Part shown: piece after piece, positions 34,352 to 48,060 of the stretch | How the letters are laid out: each line of letters starts with the position of its first letter | How positions within the stretch are numbered: the first letter of the stretch is position 1 | Source of the DNA: Balaenoptera acutorostrata | Taxonomy: Eukaryota > Chordata > Mammalia > Artiodactyla > Balaenopteridae | Direction of reading: 5' to 3' | NCBI RefSeq assembly: GCF_949987535.1 | Contig: NC_080075.1 | Location: forward strand, 54,987,636 to 55,051,635 | Length of the DNA: 64,000 nt | The notes under the pieces: model-generated | Seen by the model: only the letters and a program-made list of their open reading frames with translations | Database searches by the model: none | Told to the model about the DNA's origin: nothing | Program-made: the position numbers and the translations under genes

Positions 34352-36239
34352 AAATACGTAGTATCCCCCAGTCAGTGGCAGTGTATTAAGTTCTTGTTGG
34401 GAAATCTGGCAGCCCTTCCCTTGTTTAAACAGGAACAGACCAATGTTGACCAGGCTTGAGATTTTAGGGACACATGATTCCCTCAATCATTTGTTAGGCT
34501 TCTGGTCAATTCCATACATGAGTAATCACAATCAAAAAACTTATCTAGGGAGTCTTTAAATGGTTTTCTAATGAAAGATTATATTTTCCCCCCAAATAAT
34601 TAATATATTTACTTGATTTTTTAAAAATTAAAGCCAAACAAAAAGATATAAAATGAGGTCTTTTTCTCACCTCTGTTCTCTTTTATTAGTTTCTTGTGTA
34701 TACCTCAAATGTTTCTTTCTGCAAAACAAGCAAAACCAACTATTAGAATATTTAAGTATTCTAGGGGCTGGTATCTGTGTGCTTAATTGCAGTGGAGACA
34801 ATTCAAAACAAAGCAGGTAGAGAAGCCACCTATAGTCCACCTTTGCTACCTTGGGCCTCCATCTTCTCTCCTGATAAAGCTGCCTCTTCCCTGTCTCCAT
34901 TTGTGCTGGCTTCAGCTTGGGTATTTAAAGAAAGTTGTTTATTTCAACCCAGCAAGTCTCCAAATTGTGGGACTCAGCTAATTTAGGTTGTAAACTGCAG
35001 GTAAGATGTTCCTTTCCCACCAAGGCCTTATTTTCTTTCATCTCTGCTTTCCAATCAGTTATCTCTAATCTGGATTTGCCACTCTCTTGAAGGACTTTGC
35101 TGAAAGCTACTTAAAAAAGGAAAAAAAAAAAGCCAACAGTCACGAATGTTCTATATTGTTCCTGAGATTTCTCCTGCAGTACAACTTTGGTTGGCATGTG
35201 GGTTTTTCCCAAGGTCCAGCAAGTGACAGCAGTTCAACAGTTTAACATGTTGGTCACCAACTTTCCATTTGGAATAGAGTCTTTACCACTGGCTACCTTA
35301 ACCTTCTGTTAGCCAATTTCACGTTTTAGTATCTGTTTTTTTGTGTGTCCTACTTCTGGTACCAAGTTATTTGCCTGTTAGGAATGGGTTCAGCTACAAG
35401 TTATAGAACGCCCACCTATAAATGGCTTAAACAATTGACTCACGGACTAAAATGGGGCAAGAATGAAGGTAGGTAGCAGATGATAGTTTCCTGGATGTCA
35501 ATTATACCTCAATAAAGTTGAGGGGGCAAAAAGGATAGCTCCTCGAATTTGGCTTGAACAACTAAATGGATGGCAGTGATATTCACTAAAATGGGAAAAA
35601 CAGAGAGGTACACGTTTGGGGGTGAAAATTAATATTTTGGTGGGCCAAGTTAAGTTTGTGATGCCAGTTAGACACTCGTGTGGAGATGTCAAGTAAGCAG
35701 TTGTTTAGAGGAGTCAGGACTTACAGGCAGAGGTCATTGTTAGAGATCTACCTTTTGGAGTCATCTGCTTGCAAATGGAAGCTAAAACTATATGACTAGA
35801 TGAAATCACAGAAGGAGAGTGGGTAGGGAGACAAAGAAGGGGACTAAGGATAGAACACTAAGCACTTTGATATTTACAGGTTGAGCAGAAGATGAGAAGT
35901 CAGTGAAAAGAACCCAAGAAAGAATAGTCAATGAGGTAGGAGGAGGACCAAGAGTACATGGCATCAGAAAACAAGAGAAGAAGGTGTTTCAAAGGGGGGA
36001 TGGCTGACTGTGAGGAACAGTACTGAGAGGGCAAGTAAAAACAGAAAAGGAGAAGCACCACTGAATTTGCATGGAGATTGTAGTTTCAGCAGTGTAGTGG
36101 GGAAGAAACCAGATCAAGATTACATGATCGTGGGGATGGGCTATTAGAGGGGGAGTAACTGGTGATTCGAGAGAGACAGAGGACATAGGCTAAGATCCAT
36201 AGAAAAAGTGTAAGCGTTGGTTAAATAGAATGAGAATGC
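34352..36239. other. Intergenic, little recognised
   Basis: No gene seen. A ~35-bp L1 terminus (GTCAATTATACCTCAATAAA at about 35,498-35,517) lies between GATAGTTTCCT and GATAGCTCCT and may be another minimal L1 insertion. Opposing ~65-80-codon frames at 34.7-35.0 kb look random. Confidence 0.45.
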
Positions 36240-36380
36240 TTTATCCATCAGACACTGAGCTTGTTGAAGGAAGAGACCATATCTTGTTTGTGTTTGTTTC
36301 TCTGGTAACTCCTAGCGCAGTGCCTAGTACCTAGGAGGTACTCAAGAAATGTTACTGAATTAATGAATAAATGAGCAAAT
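36240..36380 (+). mobile_element. L2-type 3' end
   Basis: GAGCTTGTTGAAGGAAGAGA, CCTAGCGCAGTGCCTAGTAC and a GAATTAATGAATAAATGA end follow the LINE-2 terminal pattern. Confidence 0.78.
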
Positions 36381-36814
36381 GGAAGAATGGATGGATGGCA
36401 GAGGGAGAGCTGAAAAATGAACTAGATCTAACTAACTCAAACTTCAGGGTAAGGAACGGGGAAGGAGCCTGGAATTAATAGGGTTTCTTCTATCCTACAA
36501 AGCCCCTGCTCTCTTGCCACAATGGTTAGGGAAGGGAGGAAATAAAGATTTCTGAACTTCAATGGAAAAACAGTGCCTTCTCTGGGCTATTAAGCTATTA
36601 AGTGGTTCTTGATTCTAGACCATGTTTTCACCATCCATGTTTCTTTCTTCATTCTGCCAACACATAAAAAGACAGGAAGCCCGGGTGCCTTGTTCTCCCA
36701 GTTCCCAGACACCCAACATGGTCCTCTCAACCAAGTCCCCGCATCTTCTTCAGTCCCTGGCTGAGCCCCCAGCAGTTCCATATTTCCTGGGGTTATCTGG
36801 AATTTTTCCTTAGA

Positions 36815-36975
36815 GATGCATCTTACCTATCTAAGGATCAGTATATCCGAAGTACAGAAAGTTTCCTGTTTTCCTCCATCCTGAATTCCCCTCGGGGCAC
36901 ACTGTTGGTGGTCAATTGCAGTGGCTAATGGCTTGATCCTTGTAGAACTGGAATGGCACGCAACATTTTTTTTCT
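36815..36975 (-). mobile_element. LTR fragment related to 29,455-29,640
   Basis: Shares with the left copy the order CTATCTAAGG / TTATCTAGGG, TATATCCGAAGTACAG / TGTATCCAAAGCACAG, CGGGGCACAC / CAGGGCGCAC, and GGTCAATTGCAGTGG / GGACAACTATAGTGG. Roughly 70-75% alike by eye, so these are two diverged copies of one element. Confidence 0.55.
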
Positions 36976-37006
36976 TTACGCTTTTATCTTTCTTCCCAAC
37001 TTGCAG

Positions 37007-37201
37007 TCAGAAGAGCCCAGGAACCTGTAAATGTGGAGGTGGAGGTGGAGTTGGAGCTGAAAGCCAGTTTTGACACCCGCTGCATCCGCTTTCGCCACCT
37101 TAGGTCCTCGCCCTACTACGTCCCTGGGGGCTTCCGGGGTTGCCTAGCAACCTGCGGGGACTCTGGGGGTTCAGGTGGCATAACCGAGTGTCGCCCTCGG
37201 G
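37007..37201 (+). other. Candidate cryptic exon upstream of MCFD2 exon 1
   Basis: A pyrimidine tract and CAG (TTTCTTCCCAACTTGCAG) precede 37,007, and a consensus donor (AAG|GTAGGC) follows 37,201, enclosing 195 bp in the upstream shore of the CpG island. A frame opens at 37,033 (MEVEVELELKASFD...) and continues through the donor. No similarity is recognised. It could be an internal exon of long MCFD2 transcripts or a coincidence. Confidence 0.25.
37139..37151. promoter_or_regulatory. RFX-type X-box
   Basis: GTTGCCTAGCAAC fits the palindromic RFX consensus GTNRCC-N(0-3)-RGYAAC with a one-base spacer. It lies about 250-300 bp upstream of the likely MCFD2 transcription start, at the edge of the CpG island. 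Function is inferred from sequence only. Confidence 0.55.
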
Positions 37202-37249
37202 AAGGTAGGCAGAAGAAATACCTCCACCCAGCCCTTACTGGGCCTGAGC

Positions 37250-37700
37250 CCGTTACACGCAGAATCACCCCAGCTGCCCACACTACCAGGCGCCGGGCAG
37301 GGGCGGGGCCCGCGGCGCCAATGGGCGGGCGGAAGGGGCGCGCGTGCGCACAGCGGGACGGGGGGGTGGGGCGGGGCCGAGAAAAAGCGTTCTGAAGACG
37401 GGTGCTGGCGAGGCTCACGCCGTAGGGCTTCGTGTCCGGTGAAAGCTGTTTGGCTGCTGCTGGCTGCGAGGGTGAGTGAACCAGGGAGCAGCCGCAATCC
37501 GGCTGCGGCCTGTGAGGCCTGTGACCCGACCTTGGAGGAGGAAGTCCGTGGGGCGGCATTCAGGGGTGCGCAGCGGGGCGGGATCCCGGCGTCCCTTCGG
37601 TGGGCTCGGGGCTTCTGGCTCAGGTTGGGAGGCAGGAGCGGCCTGGGTGAGGGTATCGGACCCCGAGTCGGCCCGGGAAGCTAGCCGACTAGGAGCAGAG
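37250..37700 (+). promoter_or_regulatory. MCFD2: MCFD2 CpG-island promoter
   Basis: TATA-less GC-rich island. It has a GC box GGGGCGGGGC around 37,300-37,309, a CCAAT box at 37,318-37,322, a perfect NRF1 consensus (CGCGCGTGCGCA at 37,339-37,350; TGCGCACGCGCG on the other strand) and a second GC box at 37,367-37,377. These sit within about 130 bp upstream of the inferred 5' exon, as expected of a housekeeping promoter. The exact start site is not determinable. Confidence 0.8.
37395..37471 (+). other. MCFD2: MCFD2 exon 1 (5' UTR, start approximate)
   Basis: The 5' end is a guess placed after the promoter boxes. The 3' end is fixed by the strong donor GAGG|GTGAGT at 37,471/37,472. The segment has no ATG, so it would not compete with the start codon in exon 2. 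Assignment follows the human gene layout of a non-coding first exon, a long first intron (about 5.5 kb here) and three coding exons. Confidence 0.6.
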
Positions 37701-37959
37701 CCTCTCCCCCGGGGCAGATGCCCGAAGAGGCTTTAAAGCCTGATGGGCTCGACCAGGGCCGATCTCTGCCCTCCTGGAGGACCTGCCGTGGACCTGCGCG
37801 CGGGCCTGAGTCGTAGCTCTCCATCTGCTCCTGTATCCCATCTTCCTCTGTGGGAGACAATAAACAGGTCCTGTCGGGCGGGCGAGCTTGGCCAGGCCGT
37901 GCCAGGGTAGTGGGGAGGTGGGGGAAGCTTGTGTTCCCCCCTAGTATTCCCTGTCTGGG

Positions 37960-38690
37960 CATGGCACCCGCCATCCACCCAGTTGCCCAAGCAGAAACCT
38001 GGGCGTCATTCTCACCTCCTGCACTCTTTACCCACCCACATCGAATCCATCACAAATCTCTCTGGGATACACCCACTTCTCCACGCCCAGTTCCTCTGCT
38101 CTAGCTAGTTCAGGCCACCTTCATCTATCCCCTGGACTACTCAGTAGCCTCCTGACTGGTCCCCTGTATCCCTTCTCCATCCTCTGTAGTTTGTTATGTA
38201 GTGGAAAGCCAGAGTGATGGTCTTAAAACAGAAATCTGATCACGTCACCAGACCTCTCTCCCCATTCCCTTATTGCCCTTCCGTGGATTCCCATTGCTCT
38301 TATAAGCTCTTGAACAGGGCTTACAAGGCCCTTCGTGACCTGTCCTCTTCTTACTTTAACTCATCCATCTCCACTATACTGTGTCTTCAACCATATTGAA
38401 CGCTTTTTATTCCCAGATTGGATCAAGTTCCTTCTAGGCTTAGGTGTTTGTTACATTATGTTCCCTCTACCTGAGGTGCTATCCTTTAGCACCTTGAAAA
38501 AAAATCATCCTTCATGCATTAACCCAGGTGTGGGTTGGGGCTTCTGTGGTACCCCAGGGCTGTCGCATTAACTGGTCTTTCTTTTCCACCAGGCTGTAAT
38601 CCGTGTGACAGGAGCCTGTCTGGTTCACAGCCCTATCCTTAGAACCTTGTGCAGCACCAAGCTGTTAGTAAAGAGTGTTAGTTAAATGTA
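37960..38690 (+). mobile_element. LINE-2 fragment in MCFD2 intron 1
   Basis: CTGGACTACTCAGTAGCCTC, AGAGTGATGGTCTTAAAACA, CAAATCTGATCACGTCACCA-like and TTACAAGGCCCTTCGTGACC are clear L2 ORF2-region strings. Long for such an old element (about 700 bp) and without an open frame. Confidence 0.85.
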
Positions 38691-40907
38691 TAAATGAAGC
38701 ATGGCAGCTCCCTGGGCTCCCCAAATGAACAAAGAGATCAAGTTATTAAATGCCTGCTTTTTCAGAACCAGTTCTCAATCCCCAACCCATGTAGAGGTTT
38801 CTTTGCCTAGGAACCTGGTTCTTTTCTTGCTTTTCAGGACCATGGTAATTTTAGATGGGGAAATACCAGTCAGGTTTTTCTTTGGCATCGCCTCTGGCTA
38901 CAGGATGTGTGGCTGCTTTGAGGTTGATTCTCAGCTGAGGGCCCCAGCATGAGAGAAAAGCGGCTAACAGCTGCTGTGGTTTTTATGGGAGGAAGGCTCG
39001 CTGCAAACTCTTAGGTGTTGGTAAGACACAATGATCGTGGGCCAGGCCAAACCACTGGCGGGATGGCTCCAAAGGGAAGTTATTTTTTTTAGCGTAGTCA
39101 GATCCTCTGTGATAGGGAACAACACACCTAGGTTCCAGGATCCACTGCCCTGATTCAGAGTGAAGGTGTGCTATGCCAGGTCAGCTCAGCACTTTGAAAT
39201 AAATTCACTAGGGTAAAGGAGAGACAGAGAAAATAGGTTCCCTGTCCTCAGAGAGGGAGAGAAAAGAGAAAAACAAACGGAGCACAATATGTGACCATAT
39301 GTTAAGGCCAAGTGAGTGTGAGAGACTGCAGACTGAGGTCAGAGGAGGGAACAGTTGGTCTTGGCTGAGAGAACACAGAGGTGACATTTGAATTGGGCCT
39401 GGAAGGAACAGGGAGGACGGACATGTGGAAACAGTGGGAACAAATGCTCTGGGACTGGAAGAGGCTGCTGGAGCTGTGAGGGAAGCCCTGTTACAGCCAG
39501 GGCACTGCGGGAGCTCCCTACCATCAGTGGGCTAGCGCTTCCTCCCAGGAATGACGCTTCTCCTTGTGAAGGGTGTCTCAATGGTTGTGTTCCACTCTCT
39601 CAGAAATCTCTCCTCTGGATTTTTCTCCAGCCTAGCCTTGAATTTCTCAGAGGCCAGTGAGCCCAGGAACTCCTGGGGCTTATCTGCCAAGGTCTTTGCT
39701 CATGGCCTTGAGCTGAGTAGTTGGAGTGTGGATGATGCAACTTGTTCTTTCGGTGGAAGGGACTTGCTAATATTTCCTTTTCAATGTGAGTAGTTTAATT
39801 TGTTAAGTGGCAGTCAGATTCCCTGTGCTCCTTGTAGCACTTGTAGGGGGGAGTTTCTCTTCTGTGTTTGTAGATTTGACTTTTGTTGTGGTCTAATGGT
39901 TAGAAACCTGCCACGGCAGACCAAAATGGGGTAAGTCCAAAATGTATGGTTCTTGACCTTTACCCTGTCTCCTATGAAGAGGGGATAATTTGGACTCAAG
40001 CACCTGGTTGCTTTTTGGTGTTATTTGAATAGAACCTCTCCCTCGCCTACCCCACCCCTATCTGATATACTAAGTATCCAACCACATAGTTATAGGAAAT
40101 GGTGCCATGGGTCCGATGACCACTCAGCTCTTCTATCTGATAGATATCTCCAAAAAAAGTTTCATCCTCAGCTACATTGACATCAAAACTTGGCAGCATT
40201 ATCTGTGAAGGTGGTAATCCCCCCAGCTCCCGAGGACCATGGCACACAGGCTGAGAATCACCAGCCTCTGTGCAGGCACTGTGCCCAATGCTGGGGATGT
40301 GGATGCAGTCCCCGGCCTCACAGAGCCCAGTTCCGCAGGGGGTACTGAGAGGTAATCAGGCATGTTCAAGGTCGTGTGCACAGCTGTTGTCAGCGATGGA
40401 CAGGACCCTTCTGAAGGGAATCCCTTAGGAGCATATGGGAGGAACGCCTAAGCCAGACTTGGAATTGAAGAAGGCTTGCTGGAGAAAGAGACATCTAATG
40501 CATGTGAATCTGAAAGGCTTGGGAGGAACTGGCTTCCCTCTCTGGTCCCTCTTGTCCCAGAACTCTGTGGTGTGTGCTCAGAACAAGTTGTTCTGCTCTA
40601 GTTGGGGCAGTCTGCTGAGAGTAACTTGAGACCTTGTTTTCTGGTACCAGGTACAGTGGCAGTGGCCTCATCAGGGTCTGGACACTTTTATTTGGTAAGA
40701 TTGGGATGTAGTTTCTGGCTGTTCCTGAATTATTTTGTAGAGATGAGACTTAACTGGAATCCCCCTTCTTATTCCATCCATATAGTCTGGAACAAACTTA
40801 TGGGATGAATTGCATTAAATACATATTTGTAAAGACAAAACATGTTTATAGTAGAAATTTTGGAAGCAATAGAAAAGTAAAGAGAAGAAAAATCAAAATC
40901 ACTCCTA
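38691..40907. other. Intron 1 sequence with scattered old SINE fragments
   Basis: 39,225-39,480 (GTGACATTTGAATTGGGCCT) and 40,225-40,370 (GTGCAGGCACTGTGCCCAAT) look like MIR/L3-age fragments. The rest is unique. No exon with supporting similarity was seen. Confidence 0.5.
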
Positions 40908-41020
40908 GGGACTTCCCCTGTGGTGCAGTGGTTAAGACTCTGAGCTTCCACTGCAGGGGGCGTGGGTTAGATCCCTGGTCGGGGAACTAAGATCCCACAC
41001 GGCATGGGCAAAAAAAAAAA
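40908..41020 (+). mobile_element. CHR-family SINE, short form
   Basis: GGGACTTCCCCTGTGGTGCA head with GATCCCTGGTCGGGGAACTA and an A tail; the duplication CACTCCTA flanks it (about 40,900-40,907 and 41,023-41,030). Confidence 0.92.
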
Positions 41021-41130
41021 AACACTCCTAATCTCATAATTCAGAAAATAATCTTTGTTAATAGTTTTTAGTCATTGTTCTGTGTATGAGAAATATACAT
41101 ACATTGTTTTGGTTTTTACAAAAATGAATT

Positions 41131-41256
41131 CTTTTTTTTTTTTTTGGACTGTACCACGCGGCTTGTGGGATCGTAGTTCCCCATCCAGGGGTTGAATCGG
41201 GGCCACAGCCGTGAAAGCACTGAGTCCTAACCACTGGACTGCCAGGGAATTCCCCC
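41131..41256 (-). mobile_element. CHR-family SINE, short form, antisense
   Basis: T tail at left, ending GGACTGCCAGGGAATTCCC. Flanked by AAAATGAATT (41121-41130 and 41257-41266). It is inverted with respect to the copy 110 bp to its left. Confidence 0.92.
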
Positions 41257-42189
41257 AAAATGAATTATTCTTCACAGACTTTTGTAGCCTGCTCTTTTTC
41301 TCTTGGTATATATTGAGCATCTTTTTCTGTTTCTGTTATGAGTTATGACGATTGCATTATGATGTCCCTATTCAGTTATGAGACTAGAGGCTTCTTTTTA
41401 CTCTGTAGAAGTTATACATCCCAGTGACCATTGTCTCCTTAGAGAGGATACTGCTGATATCCAGCAAAGTGGGTTTGGGAAATTTTCTTAAACATTGTGG
41501 GGATGGCATTCTCCCAGGGTCCTACCCTACAGAGCCTTTCAGGGAGGGTGAGAGGGGCTGTAACACCTCAGTGGAGACGGCGGCAGCTTCAGAGCTGAGT
41601 TCTGTGTGGCATGTGCGAGGGTCTGACTAGTACCTTATGCTTTCTGTTCGCTGCTCTAGGTTTTTTGGCTGCAGCTGGCTCCTTAGAAATCACTGGCCTT
41701 TATTATTCAGGGAAGTGAATGTGTGAGTCAGGTGTTTCCTTTGTGTTGTATGGAGGTCTCCTGGCTGTCCTTCACCTTCCTTTTTGAGGTCAGTCTGTAA
41801 GCCCCTGGAAGGACCAGGACTTTCTGTTTAACAGCAGTTAGTAAAGGCCTGAGCCTTGGTGGGGATATGGGTGGGAACAAAGCACTCCTGCCCTCGGGGA
41901 GCTTGCTGTGTAGCCAATTGTGTCTTCTTGTTGACCACGATTCCAAGTCTAGCCAAACCCCAGAAGTACTTGATGGAACCTAATTCTTACAGAACTCTCC
42001 TCTCCAGTGCTCTTTCACCTGGTTCAGTTACATGCCTCCGTCACAGCCCTGGGAGGTGGACAAGGCAAGGGTTAACGTCCTCTTTTCCGTGTCCACCACT
42101 GCGGGCCTTGATCTGACCCGCCCCGTTGCTTCCCTCAACCCCCGTCTCTGGACTCACTCCACCTAATACCTTCCCTACTGTGCTGCCAG

Positions 42190-42720
42190 CTGAGCCACTG
42201 TGAAACCAAGCTCTGATCTCATCTCCCATTCATGAACCCTCAGTGGCTCCCATTTATCCCCAGGAAACTTCAGCCCCCTTGGCCTAGCAGGCAAAGCCAC
42301 ATCCAGCACGGCCTGGTCAACCTCTGTAGCCTGTTGTCCCCCATTCCGTCTACTTCATACCCTCTAAGCTCCAGCCTGACTAAACCACTTGGAATTTCTC
42401 TCCCACTTGTCTGCACCTGCCCCTCTGCTCCCACCTTCCCTTCGTCCTTCAGTCCCTGCACATCCACTGCGTGCCCATCCATCCAGGCCCTGCTGAAGTA
42501 TCCCCATGTCTGTTAACCTTCTCTGGCTTTCCCTCGCCCAAAGGAAACTTCTTCCTCTGAACTCTCAGAGGGTTTAATCTTTCTTTAGTACACCTCACTT
42601 TGTGCCTTGATTCGTGCTCTCAGTAGGAAGTATTTCTCTCGCCAGACTGTAAGCTGCTTGTAGGCAGGAATACTCTCCAAATCCCTATAAGCTCTCATCA
42701 AGTTGCTTGGCATTCCAAAG
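42190..42720 (+). mobile_element. LINE-2 fragment
   Basis: AACCCTCAGTGGCTCCCATT, CTTCAGCCCCCTTGGCCTAG and CAGACTGTAAGCTGCTTGTA are typical L2 strings. It ends just before the MCFD2 coding exon region. Confidence 0.7.
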
Positions 42721-42956
42721 GGGCTTCAGGAAATGTCATGGACCTGCCTTCCCGTTTGAGTGATGGGGACCTGGAGAACGCAAGGTCATCCTGCAGTCTG
42801 GTGGCAGAGCTGGCCTGGGCCCAGTCCTCCTCTTACCCAGCCTTGCTTCTTCACCCAGGTTCCCAGGAGTGCGCTGTGTCAAGTCTTGAAAGAACCTCAG
42901 TTCTGGTGTTCTCACCTTCATCTTCTGTGTTCCCCACCTCCCAGGTACCGGTGACC

Positions 42957-45569
<2,613 letters not shown>

Positions 45570-46950
45570 ACACGATGTGGCCGCCTCCCAGTTAGATGCA
45601 AATGTGAATCATTCTAATGTGATCAGACACTTCCGGTAATGCAGAATAACTCATTTCCAAAATACTGCTACGGTATTTTGGTACAAACCTGTAGCAACTT
45701 GTTACACTGGGGTGAGAAAGAGAAATCAAGAGAAATCAAAAAGCAGAGAAATGGGACATCCTGTAGTCCCCAAGTACTATTAAATCTCTTATTGGACAAG
45801 GGCTTGATGAAAGAATCCTTTTAAGAATATTGGATAATTGGAGCTGAGCACTCAGGAACTAGACTGGAGAATGCTGCCAGGCTCTTGGTTTTAATTCATG
45901 CTACCTGAAGAGTAAGACAAGCTCTTGCTAACTGGACACACTTTTCAGCAACTGAAGGAATGGAATGAATGCCAGATGTTTCCCCTGGTGGGTCCTGTCT
46001 CTTCAGGAAACGTGGTCAGTATTCTGTAAAGTTCCCCTGGCCTAAACGATTACTTGTTCTGGCCAAGGGAGTATTTATTAGGCTATTTCAAAGCCACAGC
46101 ATCTGTTTCGAAGAATGTCAAATAGTTCATTTAGCCACAGAGTCTTAAGATTCTGTGTCTCCTGGCACTTTGGAAACAACACACCACTGACCTAAGTGAT
46201 TCACCTTTTTCAGTTTTTCAATATTTTATAAAACTACTGCCACATCCTTACGCTTTCTTTTATGTCTTCTTCAACCTAGGAGAGACCTCGAGTCTAAAAG
46301 TATTCTCTACTTCTCATCATTGGCAAATGTTACAGCTTTCTAAATATGTGTATTTAACTCTTGTTTCTAGGGTTTTGTTTTGCAGTTTAGAAGCTCTTAG
46401 GAATATAAGGACTTTATCCCTTCTGCTTGATACAGCAGGGGTGAACTACTAGCTGGTCTAGCGTAAGTGAGAAGTGTAAAGATTCTTCACCAAGCACAGT
46501 GATTAACTCAATGCAAGTTAGATTTAGAAGGAATGTTGTTTAAATTACCTCTTCTAGCCTGAATACATGAATTCTTTCGGATCAGGAAAGATTAGAAAAA
46601 GAAGCCTAAAAACTCTTAACATTATGAATTTCAATAGTAATTGAAAACAAGCAGCGGCAGCAGATTATAATTTGGTTTATGGGATGTGATGCATGTGCTG
46701 TGATAGGAAACCTGAAATGATGGTTGAATGGGAAAAAAACTGCATAAAATTTGCTGTAAGATATATAGAGACTTATTTTCTGTACCAAAGTATTCTTATA
46801 AGAAAAATAAGTATTTGTAAAAATGGTTTCGTGTCAAGTATTTGTGCAATCAGAGCTGAATTGTAAACTATTCTTGTAATATCTAGTTATTTTGAAAGAT
46901 TTATATAATGAATTCTGGATATATGACCAATAAAACTGATGAAACAAAAG
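45570..46950 (+). other. MCFD2: MCFD2 3' UTR
   Basis: About 1.4 kb from the stop to the polyadenylation site. AT-rich, with no interspersed repeat that I recognise, consistent with a conserved terminal exon continuing from the last coding segment. Confidence 0.85.
46929..46934 (+). terminator. MCFD2: Polyadenylation signal AATAAA of MCFD2
   Basis: ACCAATAAAACTGATG; cleavage would be expected 10-30 bp downstream, around 46,945-46,960. It is the first canonical hexamer followed by a composition change after the coding region. Confidence 0.85.
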
Positions 46951-46959
46951 AAAGAGCAG

Positions 46960-47809
46960 TTGATTTTGTCCACATAGGCTGCTTCTCCTACCACACGAAG
47001 GGTCGGTTGGTTTAATGCAGAAGTTTACACGTGCCTTCTCCCTCCCAGATGCTGGGGCCCTCCCCGGCGCTACCCTGTTCCTTTCTGCAGGGGTAGATTC
47101 CCAGGATTCACAGTCACTTTCCCCTTTTAGGCATTTTTTCCTCTGAATGAAATCACTTTTTTGGACCTTCCTTCTCTGGCCAAGTTCAGATTATGACCGC
47201 ATTCTCTAGCTTAGGAAAATACAAGGTTTTCTCCTTGAGTCTGGTGACTGACTGGCTTTTCTTTGCCAGAAAATTTAATTAGATAGTGTTATTGAAAGCC
47301 TCCCTGGCCCAAGCAAAAAGCACAGTCTTCCCTGGCTTTTTGGAAATGACACTTTGTTCTGCCAGTTGAAAAGTGAGCAAGGGAAGAAGTTACCATTGCC
47401 TGCCCCCCCCCAACCCCACCCCCTGCCTGAAACCCCTTCTTCATCCAGAGCTGCCCTTCTGGATGGATCTAGTGAGCAGGCTCGCGGTTGAAAGGACCTC
47501 ACACTGTTGGCAGCTAGGGAGTGAGGCAGCTGGGGAGCGAGAAGCCGATTCTTACAAGGTCACCCAGACCAGACACCTCTTTCCTCCTCCACAGCTGGCT
47601 GCTATTTGAAATTATTGCATGCTGGCCTCTGCGGTCCTGTTAGCCTACTTTTCCTCTTAGGAAATTTCCCTGTGGGAGAGGGGCCTGCACCATCAGGGGC
47701 AGAGCATGGTCTACCCTTCCGTCTCATACCTCCTTTATCTCCTCTCCCTTTTGTGAGGCGTTGGCCTTCTCATAGCTCACCTCAAGGATTTTTCAGAATG
47801 TATAAGAAA
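46960..47809. other. Intergenic, nothing recognised
   Basis: Downstream of MCFD2. Opposing frames of 75-80 codons at 47.3-47.6 kb have no recognisable similarity. Confidence 0.5.
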
Positions 47810-48060
47810 CATCTCTGCACCTTAGTTTCTTTATCTCTAAAAGGAAGATAAGTATACTTGAGAGAGGCCGCCTCATAACAGCACAAGCCTTGGACTCAGG
47901 CAGAGCTATGCTCTGAAGTTCTCTCCACTGCAGTTTCTCATCTAAAACTATAATGAAGCTTACCCCCACGGAGTGGTTAAGAGTATTAACAAAGTGAGAG
48001 AAAATATATAAAACGTCAAGCAAGTGGCTGGCACAGAGTAGGAGCTAAACACGGTCAGTC
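47810..48060 (+). mobile_element. MIR-type SINE fragment(s)
   Basis: CTTAGTTTCTTTATCTCTAA, TTTCTCATCTAAAACTATAA and GTGGCTGGCACAGAGTAGGA are MIR core and 3' strings. The partial duplication suggests two overlapping copies. Confidence 0.7.

Larger units (their letters stand above)
40810..41420 (-). mobile_element. Old L1 3'-UTR-type repeat hosting two SINEs
   Basis: The flanks of the two SINEs form one diverged old-L1-tail sequence (AATCTCATAATTCAGAAAAT, TTTGTAGCCTGCTCTTTTTC, TATTGAGCATCTTTTTCTG). Orientation is uncertain. Confidence 0.5.
37472..42944 (+). other. MCFD2: MCFD2 intron 1
   Basis: From GTGAGT at 37,472 to the acceptor CCCCACCTCCCAG ending 42,944. It holds L2 pieces, MIR-like fragments and a pair of short CHR SINEs in opposite orientation. 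A frame at 42,738-42,956 runs in phase into the MCFD2 start codon, but it lies before the acceptor and contains no evidence of coding. Confidence 0.7.

Noticed and set aside
37033..37395. 120-codon plus frame at the MCFD2 promoter
   Set aside because: Runs through GC boxes and the probable start region. Only the splice-bounded part 37,007-37,201 is kept as a weak exon candidate.
39885..39925. tRNA-like string GTGGTCTAATGGTTAGAAAC
   Set aside because: Resembles an A-box, but no acceptor stem, B-box or anticodon arm can be drawn around it.
42738..42956. In-frame N-terminal extension of MCFD2
   Set aside because: It lies upstream of a good splice acceptor, is L2-adjacent intronic sequence, and has no counterpart in the known protein.
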